64,000 nucleotides of DNA, from the NCBI GenBank assembly GCA_964547485.1, contig CAZJNU010000005.1, positions 1 to 64,000 on the forward strand, in the 5' to 3' direction. Shown here piece by piece: positions 50,527-59,030 of this stretch. Source of the DNA: JACJWR01 sp964547485 (GTDB taxonomy: Bacteria; Actinomycetota; Actinomycetes; S36-B12; UBA10799). The translations under genes and the position numbers were made by a program. The notes beneath the pieces are model-generated. The model had not been told where the DNA came from and did no database searches. It worked only from the letters and a program-made list of their open reading frames with translations. Positions within the stretch are counted from its first letter, which is position 1, and every line of letters begins with the position of its first letter.

Positions 50527-52224
50527 GTGACAGAGTTCAAGACCGTCGTGATCGTGGGCGGGGTGGCCGGGGGCGCCTCGGCTGCCGCGCGACTGCGGCG
50601 ACTTTCGGAGTCGTGGCAGATCATCGTGCTGGAGCGCAGTGGCTACGTGTCCTTCGCCAACTGTGGTCTGCCCTATCACCTGTCCTCGACCATCCCGGAT
50701 CGTGCGGATCTGCTGCTCCAGACCCCGGAGAGTCTTCGGGAGCGCTTCCGACTAGATGTCCGAGTCCGTAACGAGGTTCTCTCGATCGACCGGGACGCGC
50801 GATCGGTACTGGTCCGTGACCTGGACTCCGGCCGGGAGTATCAGCAGGGGTACGACGCATTGATCCTCTCCCCGGGCGCCGCGCCAATCGTGCCCCCGAT
50901 ACCCGGCGCCGCCCGGGGTCTGGTGTTGCGCGATATTGAGGACCTTGATCGGATGGTGGAGCAGCTCCAGGACGCCCGGGACGTGGTCGTCGTGGGCGGT
51001 GGCTTCATCGGCCTCGAGGCGGCCGAGAACCTGGTGGAGGCTGGCAAGCGGGTCACCCTCGTCGAGCTGTCCGATCAGGTCCTGGCGCCGCTGGATCCAG
51101 AACTGGCCAGGCCGCTGGAACGGGAACTGCGCCGGCACGGCGTCGGGCTGGAACTCGGTCACTCGGTCACGTCAATCGGTGACGAAGTCGTTCAGCTTGA
51201 CGATGGTCGGCAGCTCGCGGCGGACGTCGTCGTTTTCGCGATCGGGGTGCGCCCCGACGCGCGGCTGGCCGCTTCCGCCGGGTTGCGCCTCGGCCCCCGC
51301 GGCGGGATCGTCGTCGACGATCGACAGCGCACCGAGGATCCGCACATCTGGGCAGTTGGTGATGCGGTCGAGAAAGCCGACCTGATCGACGGTGCGCCCA
51401 CGCTGACACCGCTGGCGAACATAGCCAACCGGCAAGGCCGGCGGGCTGCGGACGATATCGTCGGGATCGCCCGCCCGGTACTTCCGTCGCAGGGCACAGC
51501 CATCGTCAAGGTATTCAGCTTCACCGCTGCCACCACCGGTTGGAATGAGAAGCGCCTGCGGCTGGCAGGGAGGGACTACCTTTCCATCCACACCCACGCG
51601 AACGATCACGCTGGGTACTACCCGGGCGCCACCACACTGGCCCTCAAACTGCTCGTCGATCCCGACAGCGGCACCATTCTCGGCGCCCAGGCGGTGGGGC
51701 GCGACGGTGCGGATAAGCGCATCGATGTGCTCGCCACCGCGATGCGGGCCGGGCTGACGGCTACCGACTTGATCGACCTTGAACTTGCCTACGCCCCGCC
51801 CTACGGTTCTGCCAAGGATCCGATCAATCAGTTGGGCTACATCGCCGAGAACCGCCTCACCGAACTATCCGCCAGCGCCGACTGGTCCGAGCTCGACATC
51901 CTTGCCGAGGAGGGTTGGCAACTCCTCGACGTGCGGACAACCGAGGAGTACGCAGAGGGGGCCATCCCGGGTGCGGTGAACATTCCAGTCGACGACCTTC
52001 GGGGGCGGATCGGGGAGTTGTCCGGGCACGATTGGATCGTCTACTGCGCGGTCGGCCAGCGCGCGCATGTCGCCACCCAACTATTGGCTGCCCACGGTGT
52101 CACAGCCAAGAATCTGGACGGCGGCTGGAGCACCTGGCGCAACACGGCCGCCGGTCAACGCGAGAACCACCAGCGGCCGACACCCGCCCTCGCCGTCGCC
52201 GAAACCGCGGAGAGCCGGGCATGA
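50527..52224 (+). CDS. CoA-disulfide reductase-rhodanese fusion (persulfide reductase-like)
   Basis: A 565-aa flavoprotein. FAD binds VVIVGGVAGGASAAARLRRL near the N-terminus. The single redox Cys46 is in YVSFANCGLPYH, the CoADR signature, and the NAD(P) loop is VVVVGGGFIGLEAAENL. A C-terminal rhodanese domain (about 450-555) carries Cys507 in YCAVGQRAHVA. Such CoADR-RHD enzymes reduce CoA persulfides or polysulfides. In an organism using mycothiol the physiological thiol may differ. GTG 50527 has AGGAAGGA upstream; its stop overlaps the thioredoxin start (ATGA). Confidence 0.92.
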   Translation: MTEFKTVVIVGGVAGGASAAARLRRLSESWQIIVLERSGYVSFANCGLPYHLSSTIPDRADLLLQTPESLRERFRLDVRVRNEVLSIDRDARSVLVRDLDSGREYQQGYDALILSPGAAPIVPPIPGAARGLVLRDIEDLDRMVEQLQDARDVVVVGGGFIGLEAAENLVEAGKRVTLVELSDQVLAPLDPELARPLERELRRHGVGLELGHSVTSIGDEVVQLDDGRQLAADVVVFAIGVRPDARLAASAGLRLGPRGGIVVDDRQRTEDPHIWAVGDAVEKADLIDGAPTLTPLANIANRQGRRAADDIVGIARPVLPSQGTAIVKVFSFTAATTGWNEKRLRLAGRDYLSIHTHANDHAGYYPGATTLALKLLVDPDSGTILGAQAVGRDGADKRIDVLATAMRAGLTATDLIDLELAYAPPYGSAKDPINQLGYIAENRLTELSASADWSELDILAEEGWQLLDVRTTEEYAEGAIPGAVNIPVDDLRGRIGELSGHDWIVYCAVGQRAHVATQLLAAHGVTAKNLDGGWSTWRNTAAGQRENHQRPTPALAVAETAESRA

Positions 52225-52655
52225 CCGACTCCACGATTGCGGTGTGCCCCGGCTGCGGCCGCAAGAACCGCATACCGATGAACGCTGCCGGCCGGCCCAG
52301 GTGCGCGAACTGCAAGTCGGACCTGCCCTGGCTGGTGTCCGCTGACGACTCGACCCTCGGTGCCACGCTCGGGACTTCGGCACTCGTGCTGCTGGACCTG
52401 TGGGCGCCCTGGTGCGGGCCGTGTCGGATGGTCGCCCCGGTACTGGAACAACTGGCCCAGCAGTATGCGGGCCGGATCAAAGTCGTCAAAGTCAATGTCG
52501 ATGACTCCCCCCGCGCTGCGTCTACCTACCAGGCTCAGAGCATTCCCACCCTGGTGCTACTGGACCAGGGACGGACCGTGGACCGGGTGATCGGTGCCCA
52601 ACCGAAGGCCGTCCTGACGCAGCACATCGACCGCGCCCTCGCCGCCCGGGGCTGA
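52221..52655 (+). CDS. trxC: Thioredoxin 2-like protein with N-terminal zinc finger
   Basis: A 144-aa thioredoxin. The N-terminus has CPGCGRKN and RCANCKSD, the two CxxC pairs of the TrxC zinc domain, and the active site is DLWAPWCGPCRMVAP. It should reduce disulfides or persulfides made on the CsoR-like repressor, the reductase or the small Cys-rich proteins. The ATG overlaps the previous stop by 4 bp, so it is translationally coupled and last in the operon. Confidence 0.92.
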   Translation: MTDSTIAVCPGCGRKNRIPMNAAGRPRCANCKSDLPWLVSADDSTLGATLGTSALVLLDLWAPWCGPCRMVAPVLEQLAQQYAGRIKVVKVNVDDSPRAASTYQAQSIPTLVLLDQGRTVDRVIGAQPKAVLTQHIDRALAARG

Positions 52656-52677
52656 CCGGCGACGCCATCGCGGGTGG

Positions 52678-53547
52678 TCAGGTGAGCCGGCGTCGCAGCA
52701 GCGCTTCCTGGACCACGGACGCAATCAGGGTGCCGTCGGCGCGGTAGAACTCTCCTCGGGCCAATCCGTGACCGCGTGAGGCGACCGGCGAGTCCAGCAC
52801 GAACATGGTCCACTCATCGGCGCGGAACGGCGCATGGAACCACATCGCGTGATCGAGCGACGCCAGGTCCAACTCAGGGTGCACCACTCTGCCGCCGTGC
52901 GGTTCCAGAATGGCTCCGATCAGAGTCAGATCGGAGAAGTAGGTCAACGCGCAGACATGGATCAACGGGTCGTCTGGGAGCTTTTCAGTGACGCGGGTCC
53001 AGGCAACCCGGGTGGCCGTGCCGCCGGTGGCCTTAGCCACATCCTCAGGGTCGACCAGTTTCCGCTGCAGCAGGGCGCGGGCAGGGAATCCTTGGTCGCG
53101 AGTTCTCGGCCCGCTTTCGTCGTCGTCGAGCAGGTCATACTCAGGCACTTCATCGGGGCCCGGCACCGTCGGAGCGGCGGCCTGATGACTCAACGTCGGC
53201 TCGTCGATCGCGAACGACACCGACATCGTAAAGATCGTTTCGCCGTATTGGATCGCCTTGACACGCCGAGTGCTGAAGGATCTGCCATCCCGCACCCGTT
53301 CCACCAGATAGACGATCGGGTCGGTCGTGCGACCTGCGCGCAAGAAGTAGCCGTGCAGCGAATGCACTGGTCGATCAGGCTCTTCCACTGTTCGACCAGC
53401 CGCAATCAATGCCTGCGCGGCGACCTGCCCGCCGAACGCCCGCAGCGGCGCGCCAGCGTGACATCGGCCGGTGAAGATGTCTCGATCGACGCGCTCCAGA
53501 CTCAACCGTTCGATGAAATGTTCGTCTGGGTCCTTGTGCACGGCCAT
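52678..53547 (-). CDS. tesB: Acyl-CoA thioesterase II
   Basis: A 289-aa double-hotdog enzyme hydrolysing acyl-CoA to fatty acid and CoA. Family blocks are RAFGGQVAAQALIAAGRTV, HSLHGYFLRAGRTTDPIVY, RDGRSFSTRRV and LDHAMWFHAPFRADEWTMF. The catalytic Asp-Thr/Gln set lies in the second hotdog (HPELDLASLDHAMWFH). It is convergent with the thioredoxin gene. Confidence 0.94.
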   Translation of the reverse strand: MAVHKDPDEHFIERLSLERVDRDIFTGRCHAGAPLRAFGGQVAAQALIAAGRTVEEPDRPVHSLHGYFLRAGRTTDPIVYLVERVRDGRSFSTRRVKAIQYGETIFTMSVSFAIDEPTLSHQAAAPTVPGPDEVPEYDLLDDDESGPRTRDQGFPARALLQRKLVDPEDVAKATGGTATRVAWTRVTEKLPDDPLIHVCALTYFSDLTLIGAILEPHGGRVVHPELDLASLDHAMWFHAPFRADEWTMFVLDSPVASRGHGLARGEFYRADGTLIASVVQEALLRRRLT

Positions 53548-53559
53548 GGCCGCATCCTT

Positions 53560-54660
53560 TCAGCAGTCGGTGGCACTACCCGTAGTCGGAGTCCCCTCGT
53601 CGCCGGCGTGCACGGCAGCAGCCACCGCGGCCAGGACCACTGGATCCCAGGTAATCGACGAGGTCCACGGCAGGCCCAATTCCGCCGCCAATCCGATCGT
53701 GTGCACGTCGGGCCTCAGCAGGCAGGCACGAACTTGCAACGGAGCGCCACCGATACCCCTGGCGAGGGCACTCGACGCGGACACGATTCCGTCATTGGGC
53801 CAGACTTTCGGGCTGCCGCCAGACCGGGCAAAGTGGTCGCCGCCGATCAACGTCACAGGGATCGCAGACAGGTCGGTTCCCTGCGACACATTCCAGCCGG
53901 TCGGGCCCTGCAGGTCCGAGGTTCCGATCGCGTTGGCCGCACCCTGCGGTCCCTCCACGTCGCTGAGCTTCGCCTTGTAATCGGTCATCACTTTCAGACA
54001 GGTCTTCTCGCCGCCGCAGGCAGACATTGGCAGCGTTCCCTCGGCGTAGTCGGCCGGAAAGGCGCCAGTCCAGGGGGTACTCAAGGCGGTGAGCGATCGA
54101 ACTTCGAGCCCACCTGGCTGCACACCCAGGTTCCCGATCGCTGAGCGTGAGAACAGCCCGCCCATGGAGTGCGAGACGAGCTGGACTGCGGTGACTCCAA
54201 GCTGCGTGTGCAGGTAGTTGAGGAAGGCTGCCAGGTGCTCACCGCCTTGATCAATCCCGGCGGTGGTGTCGATCGTCAATGCGGCTGGCAGCGGCGGCGG
54301 ACAGCCACCTGAGGGTCCGATCCCGACGGTTGAAGTTACCTCGCCCGGTCCGATCTGCGCCGGCGCCGTGTAGACCTGGTTTCCGGCAGCGACCAGGCTG
54401 TCCCGCAAGGCGGAGACGGAGTTTCCGGCCGAGAGGCCGTTGGCGCATTTGGTGGTGGTGGTCGTGAAGGGAGTCTGGGTCGCCAAACCGGACACCAGAA
54501 CCACCGCTGGGCCCCCGCCGGCCGACGGGCTACCGACGGCATCCGAGTGAACGGCGCTGGCGGTGGACGTCGGCGGCGGCGAGGCAGTATCTGTCGCTCC
54601 GCAGGCCCCGACGACCAAGGCGCCGGATACCACCAGACAGACCGCCCACAAGTTGCGCAT
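53560..54660 (-). CDS. Lipoprotein lipase/esterase-like alpha/beta hydrolase
   Basis: A 366-aa exported protein: lipobox VVGAC (about residue 20), a Ser/Thr/Pro linker, and a hydrolase domain with LVSHSMGGLFSRSAIG (G/S-x-S-x-G elbow, about residue 166). The acid and His are probably in the WPNDGIV and RPDVHTIGL segments. It resembles secreted triacylglycerol lipases or esterases of actinobacteria. It lies 12 bp upstream of tesB on the same strand, so the two may be co-transcribed. Confidence 0.82.
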   Translation of the reverse strand: MRNLWAVCLVVSGALVVGACGATDTASPPPTSTASAVHSDAVGSPSAGGGPAVVLVSGLATQTPFTTTTTKCANGLSAGNSVSALRDSLVAAGNQVYTAPAQIGPGEVTSTVGIGPSGGCPPPLPAALTIDTTAGIDQGGEHLAAFLNYLHTQLGVTAVQLVSHSMGGLFSRSAIGNLGVQPGGLEVRSLTALSTPWTGAFPADYAEGTLPMSACGGEKTCLKVMTDYKAKLSDVEGPQGAANAIGTSDLQGPTGWNVSQGTDLSAIPVTLIGGDHFARSGGSPKVWPNDGIVSASSALARGIGGAPLQVRACLLRPDVHTIGLAAELGLPWTSSITWDPVVLAAVAAAVHAGDEGTPTTGSATDC

Positions 54661-54733
54661 GACTACCCCTTCGGCTCGGTGTGCACTGTTGGTTGAGGTT
54701 TTATGCCGGCTACCCCGGTACTAAGTTGAATAT

Positions 54734-56122
54734 ATGGCCACAAACTATTCCGCTGTGCGTGACGATGCCCTGGGCGAGAGCGATATGACCGAGCTGCTGT
54801 CGGCGCTGAAGCACCGGGAGGTGAGCCCGGCGGAGCTGTATGACGCCGCCCGGGAACGACTCCGGGAGGCCCAGGAGGTGCTCAACGCGGTTGTTGTCAC
54901 GACCGAGGTGCCCTCCGGAACCGGACCGCTCGCCGGCATCCCGTCCGTACTCAAAGACAACCTGGACCTGGCCGGCTACGCCACAAGAGAAGGTAGCCGG
55001 GCCGTTCCGGACCGGGTGCACTCGCAGGACAGCGCATTCACCGCCGACCTGAAAGCGACCGGGTTGGCATTCCTCGCCAAGTCCACCCTGCCCGAGTTCG
55101 GCCTGACAGCTTCCACCGAGCCGTTGCTGACCGGACCTACTCGCAACCCGTGGCATCTTGATCGGTCCACTGGCGGGTCCTCGGGTGGCTCTGCCGCCCT
55201 GGTGGCCGCCGGAGCGGTGCCCGTGGCTCACGCTAACGACGGCGGCGGATCAATCAGGATCCCCGCTAGTTGCTGTGGCCTTGTGGGTCTCAAGGTCTCC
55301 CGCGGGCGGGTTACCGACGCCGAGTCCGAGAAATTCCTGCCGGTCTCCATCGCCTCCGAAGGGGTCGTCACCCGGACAGTACGCGACACAGCCTTGCTCT
55401 ACAGCCTGCTCGAACGACCGATGGCGGGGGTCCCGCCGATAGGGCATGTGCGCGGGCCAGGGAAGCGCCGACTGCGCGTCGCGTTGGTCACCCAAGGTGT
55501 TCCGGTGCAGCACGTCGATGCCGAAGTGGTCGCCGCCGTGCAGCGTACGGGCGGACTCCTGGCCGACCTCGGACACCATGTTCAGCCGACGACGCTGGCC
55601 TTGCCGGAACAGTTCGGCCGGGACTTCCTGCGCTACTGGGCGGCGCTTGCCGCGTTCCTGCAGCTGGGGGGTGGCCGGATGTTCGGACCCGGCTGGGATG
55701 GCGACCAGCTTGAGCCGCTGACCAAAGGCCTTGCGGACTACTGCCGCACGATGGTCACCGGAGTGCCGGGCATGCTCACGCGGTTGCGGGCGTTCCCCCA
55801 GACGTACGCCACGATGTTCGCTGACTGCGACGTCATTCTGTCGCCGGTGCTGGCCGCACCGCCGGTGCCTATCGGGTACTTGTCCCCCGATATCGACCCG
55901 CGCACCCACATCATCCGACTGCTGCGCTACGCCTCATTCACGGCGGCCCAGAACGTGGCAGGGGCCCCGGGTATCGCCGTTCCGGCCGGTACGAGCTCCG
56001 AGGGCACCCCGATCGGTGTCCACCTCGGCGGTCCGTTCGGATCCGAGGCGTCCCTGCTCGAGCTCGCCTACGAACTCGAGGGGGCGGCACCGTTCCCGCG
56101 CGTCCCAGTGGCGTCGAAATGA
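54734..56122 (+). CDS. Amidase (amidase signature family)
   Basis: A 462-aa serine amidase. The Ser-cisSer-Lys triad is visible: Lys in PSVLKDNLDLAGY, Ser in STGGSSGGSAALVAAG. It hydrolyses an amide to acid plus ammonia; the substrate could be an aryl or aliphatic amide. A TAAGTT -10 at 54722-54727 lies 6 nt before the ATG, pointing to a leaderless start. The stop overlaps the amidohydrolase start by 4 bp. Confidence 0.92.
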   Translation: MATNYSAVRDDALGESDMTELLSALKHREVSPAELYDAARERLREAQEVLNAVVVTTEVPSGTGPLAGIPSVLKDNLDLAGYATREGSRAVPDRVHSQDSAFTADLKATGLAFLAKSTLPEFGLTASTEPLLTGPTRNPWHLDRSTGGSSGGSAALVAAGAVPVAHANDGGGSIRIPASCCGLVGLKVSRGRVTDAESEKFLPVSIASEGVVTRTVRDTALLYSLLERPMAGVPPIGHVRGPGKRRLRVALVTQGVPVQHVDAEVVAAVQRTGGLLADLGHHVQPTTLALPEQFGRDFLRYWAALAAFLQLGGGRMFGPGWDGDQLEPLTKGLADYCRTMVTGVPGMLTRLRAFPQTYATMFADCDVILSPVLAAPPVPIGYLSPDIDPRTHIIRLLRYASFTAAQNVAGAPGIAVPAGTSSEGTPIGVHLGGPFGSEASLLELAYELEGAAPFPRVPVASK

Positions 56123-57420
56123 CCGGCTCGAACCGCCCAGCGCGCACTGCGTTGGCACTGACGAATGGTCTGCTGATTGATGGCACGGGGGCCGAACCGA
56201 TCCGCGGAGCAACCGTGCTGGTGGATGCGGAGGGCACGATTTCCTACGCGGGAGTCGGCACGTTGGCGCCGGAGATACCGAGCGGGACGTCCACCGTGGA
56301 CGTCGGCGGGAACGCCATCCTGCCGGGCTTCTTCGATTGTCACGTGCACTTCTGCCTGCCAGGAGGGGCCGCAGACATCGGCTTGACGTTGGCCCTGCCG
56401 GCCTCGCTGAAGGTATTCCAGATCGCCGAGAGGATGCGGATCACGCTCGAAGCCGGGGTGACCTCCGCCCGCGATCTGATGGGCGTCGACGTCGGATTTC
56501 GGATGGCGGTCGATGCTGGAGTGATCGCCGGACCCCGGCTCGTACTATCGGTCGGGATCGTGTCCAGCACCGGCGGTCACGGCGACATGACACAACTCAG
56601 CGGCATCAACGTGCTTCCCTACCTGCAGTCGCCAGGCTGTTTCCCCGCGGTGGCGGATGGTGAAGACGAGCTACGGGCCATGACGCGCCGAATCCTGCAG
56701 GCCGGCGCTGACGTGGTGAAGATCGCCGCCACCGGCGGAGTGTTGACCCCCACCGATCGGCCAGACGATGTGGGGATGAGCGTGGCGGAGATACGTGCAG
56801 TCGTGGAGGAGGCTCGGTCCAGGCGTGGCGGCGTCCATGTGGCGGCCCATGCCCAAGGTCGACGGGGTATTCAGAACGCCTTGGACGGTGGCGTCGACTC
56901 GATCGAACATGGCTACGACCTGACTGCGGAGCAGCGTGCCCAAATGGTTGACGGGGGGACATTCTTGGTACCCACACTGTCAGAGGTGATGGGTTCGTTG
57001 GACCCGTCCGCGGGGCCGGTGGCATTGGCCAAGAAGGCCCTCTGGCAGGGCAAAGCCCGGACGAATTTCCCTGCCGCGGTTGCGGCGGGGGTCAAGATTG
57101 CTGCCGGCACCGACGCGGGTGCGGCGCCCGAACATGGACATAACCTGCGCGAGCTGGGCCTGCTGGTCGACAACGGCTTGACCCCGATGCAGGCGATCGT
57201 TGCGGCCACTCGCCATTCGGCTGAGCTGTGTCAACTGGACCACCTGGTTGGGACGCTGGACGCCGGCAAGCGCGCCGACATAGTCGTGTCCAACGGCAAT
57301 CCGCTGTCCAACATTGCGCTGCTCGGCGACCCGGGCAATATCCTGCTCGTAGTCAAGGACGGGGTCGTCGCCAAGGATCGCGCGGGCTTCCTGACCGAGC
57401 AGCCCGTCAGCACCCGCTGA
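56119..57420 (+). CDS. Amidohydrolase-family metal-dependent hydrolase
   Basis: A 433-aa TIM-barrel hydrolase of the imidazolonepropionase-like group. Metal ligands are visible: H-x-H in DCHVHFCLPGG, the Lys in VVKIAATGG (probably carboxylated), His in VAAHAQGRRG, His in IEHGYDL and Asp in GTDAGAAPEHG. Homology runs from TNGLLIDGTGAEP to RADIVVSNGNPL. Coupled by a 4-bp overlap with the amidase, it probably acts on the same compound class, for example a cyclic or N-acyl amide opened by one and hydrolysed by the other. The order is speculative. Confidence 0.9.
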   Translation: MTGSNRPARTALALTNGLLIDGTGAEPIRGATVLVDAEGTISYAGVGTLAPEIPSGTSTVDVGGNAILPGFFDCHVHFCLPGGAADIGLTLALPASLKVFQIAERMRITLEAGVTSARDLMGVDVGFRMAVDAGVIAGPRLVLSVGIVSSTGGHGDMTQLSGINVLPYLQSPGCFPAVADGEDELRAMTRRILQAGADVVKIAATGGVLTPTDRPDDVGMSVAEIRAVVEEARSRRGGVHVAAHAQGRRGIQNALDGGVDSIEHGYDLTAEQRAQMVDGGTFLVPTLSEVMGSLDPSAGPVALAKKALWQGKARTNFPAAVAAGVKIAAGTDAGAAPEHGHNLRELGLLVDNGLTPMQAIVAATRHSAELCQLDHLVGTLDAGKRADIVVSNGNPLSNIALLGDPGNILLVVKDGVVAKDRAGFLTEQPVSTR

Positions 57421-57488
57421 GCACTCTGATCACGGTGTGCACCAACGCCTGACACCGTTTCCCTCGAGGCCGGAGTAGGTTCGGCAGC

Positions 57489-58046
57489 ATGGAAGGTGTC
57501 CCCGAGGAGTTCCACGACTTCTTCGTCGCGTCGGCGGGTGTGAGTGGGGCGTTGATCGGGCTGCTGTTCGTGGCCTCGGCGGTGGCGCCGGAACGCATCG
57601 TGCAGAGTTCCGCCCCGATCCGGGCACAGGAATCCGCCGCGGGAGCCTACCTCGTGCTGATCAACACGCTGTTTGTTGCGCTGGCCGCCCTGATCCCCGC
57701 CAACTCCCTGGCCGTGGTGGTGCCGCTGATGGCGTGCGTCGGAATCATCGGGACGGTGGTCTTCGCGGGGATAACAATCCTGGAGGTCCGACGGCCGGGA
57801 CTCAGGTGGATCTGGCACCGGCTCTTGTCGCTGGGCTTCTTCGTCTGGCAATTGGTGCTGGGCATTCAACTAGCCTCGGGTAACACCGACACCGCAGTCC
57901 TTGCGACTCTCGCCAGCCTGAGTCTTGCCTTCTATGCCATTGGCATCACCCGGGCGTGGCAGTTGCTGGGCGGAACCGGCCACGGAATCCTGGACGGAAT
58001 CGCACTGTGGCGGTCGCGGCACGGAGAGGGGGCGCCACGCGAATGA
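57489..58046 (+). CDS. Four-helix membrane protein of unknown function
   Basis: A 185-aa protein with four or five membrane helices (VSGALIGLLFVASAV; AYLVLINTLFVALAALIP; VVVPLMACVGIIGTVVFAGI; LLSLGFFVWQLVLGIQL). It belongs to an uncharacterised actinobacterial type (DFFVASAGVSGALIGLLFV). A TAGGTT -10 at 57476-57481 lies 7 nt before the ATG. Confidence 0.75.
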   Translation: MEGVPEEFHDFFVASAGVSGALIGLLFVASAVAPERIVQSSAPIRAQESAAGAYLVLINTLFVALAALIPANSLAVVVPLMACVGIIGTVVFAGITILEVRRPGLRWIWHRLLSLGFFVWQLVLGIQLASGNTDTAVLATLASLSLAFYAIGITRAWQLLGGTGHGILDGIALWRSRHGEGAPRE

Positions 58047-58073
58047 CCGGCCTTCAGAACTTCGGCTCCACGA

Positions 58074-58946
58074 TCACGCCGGCGCCGCCCGAAACGGACT
58101 GGCCGGGTACGTCCCAAGGATGCGCAGGTCCTCGCAGAAGAAGGCGAGTTCCTCCAGCGCCAGCGCCAGCGGTCTGCCTTCCGGATGGCCCTCGACGTCG
58201 GCATAGAACTGGGTCGCAGAGAAGGAACCCCCCAATTGGTAGCTCTCCAGCTTGGTCATGTTGACCCCGTTAGTCGCGAAGCCGCCCAGCGCCTTGTAGA
58301 GGGCGGCAGGAATGTTGCGCACTCGGAAAACGAACGAGGTGATCATCGGGTCCTCGGTCACCTGTCGCTCAATGGGTTCGCGGGCGAGCACTAGGAAGCG
58401 CGTGGTGTTGCTGTGCTCGTCCTCCACGTCCGCGGCGAGGACCTCGAGGTGGTAGAGCTCCGCGGCCAGCCTCGGTGCGAGCGCGGCGACGGACCTGACG
58501 CCGCCCTCGGCGACCTCACGAGCGGCTCCCGCGGTGTCGTCGGCCACAGCAGAGGCCCAGCCATGCTCTGTCAGCAGGCGGCGACACTGCCAGAACGCGT
58601 GGACATGACTGCGCACGGTGGTGATGTCATCGAGCGAGGCCCCCGGCACGCCAAGCAACTGGAAATGGATCGGCAGGAAGCACTCCCCGACCACGAATAG
58701 GTCGGAGTCCGGCAGTAGGTGATGGATATCGGCCACCCGGCCGGCGATCGAATTCTCCACCGGGATCATCGCCACATCTGCGACCCCCGCCTGAACCGCG
58801 TTGAATGCCTGCTCGAAGGTCGTACAGGAGTGCGGCGTGAGGGTTGGGAACATCTGGCGACAGGCCGCATCGGAGTTCGACCCAGGTTCACCCTGGTAGG
58901 CGATCAGTCCCGTCGGGCTAGCTGCGGCCAACTTTGTCTGCGTCAC
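58074..58946 (-). CDS. pheA: Prephenate dehydratase
   Basis: A 290-aa enzyme converting prephenate to phenylpyruvate in phenylalanine synthesis. The catalytic NTTRFLVLA motif (TRF) and the C-terminal ACT domain (FRVRNIPAALYKALGGFATNGVN) are present. In place of the ESRP allosteric motif the ACT domain has LESYQLGG, and the IAYQGEPGSNSDAAC, IAGRVADIHHLLP and PIHFQLLG blocks match the alphaproteobacterial subgroup as I remember it. A TAGCCT -10 at 58953-58958 lies 6 nt before the GTG. The ancestry is discussed in the findings. Confidence 0.95.
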   Translation of the reverse strand: MTQTKLAAASPTGLIAYQGEPGSNSDAACRQMFPTLTPHSCTTFEQAFNAVQAGVADVAMIPVENSIAGRVADIHHLLPDSDLFVVGECFLPIHFQLLGVPGASLDDITTVRSHVHAFWQCRRLLTEHGWASAVADDTAGAAREVAEGGVRSVAALAPRLAAELYHLEVLAADVEDEHSNTTRFLVLAREPIERQVTEDPMITSFVFRVRNIPAALYKALGGFATNGVNMTKLESYQLGGSFSATQFYADVEGHPEGRPLALALEELAFFCEDLRILGTYPASPFRAAPA

Positions 58947-59030
58947 GTGGGGAGGCTACGCCCTGCCAAGTAGCCTCGAAGGTGGCGGGCAACTATCCGC
59001 GCCCGTGAGGCCGCGACAGGGGACGCAAAC

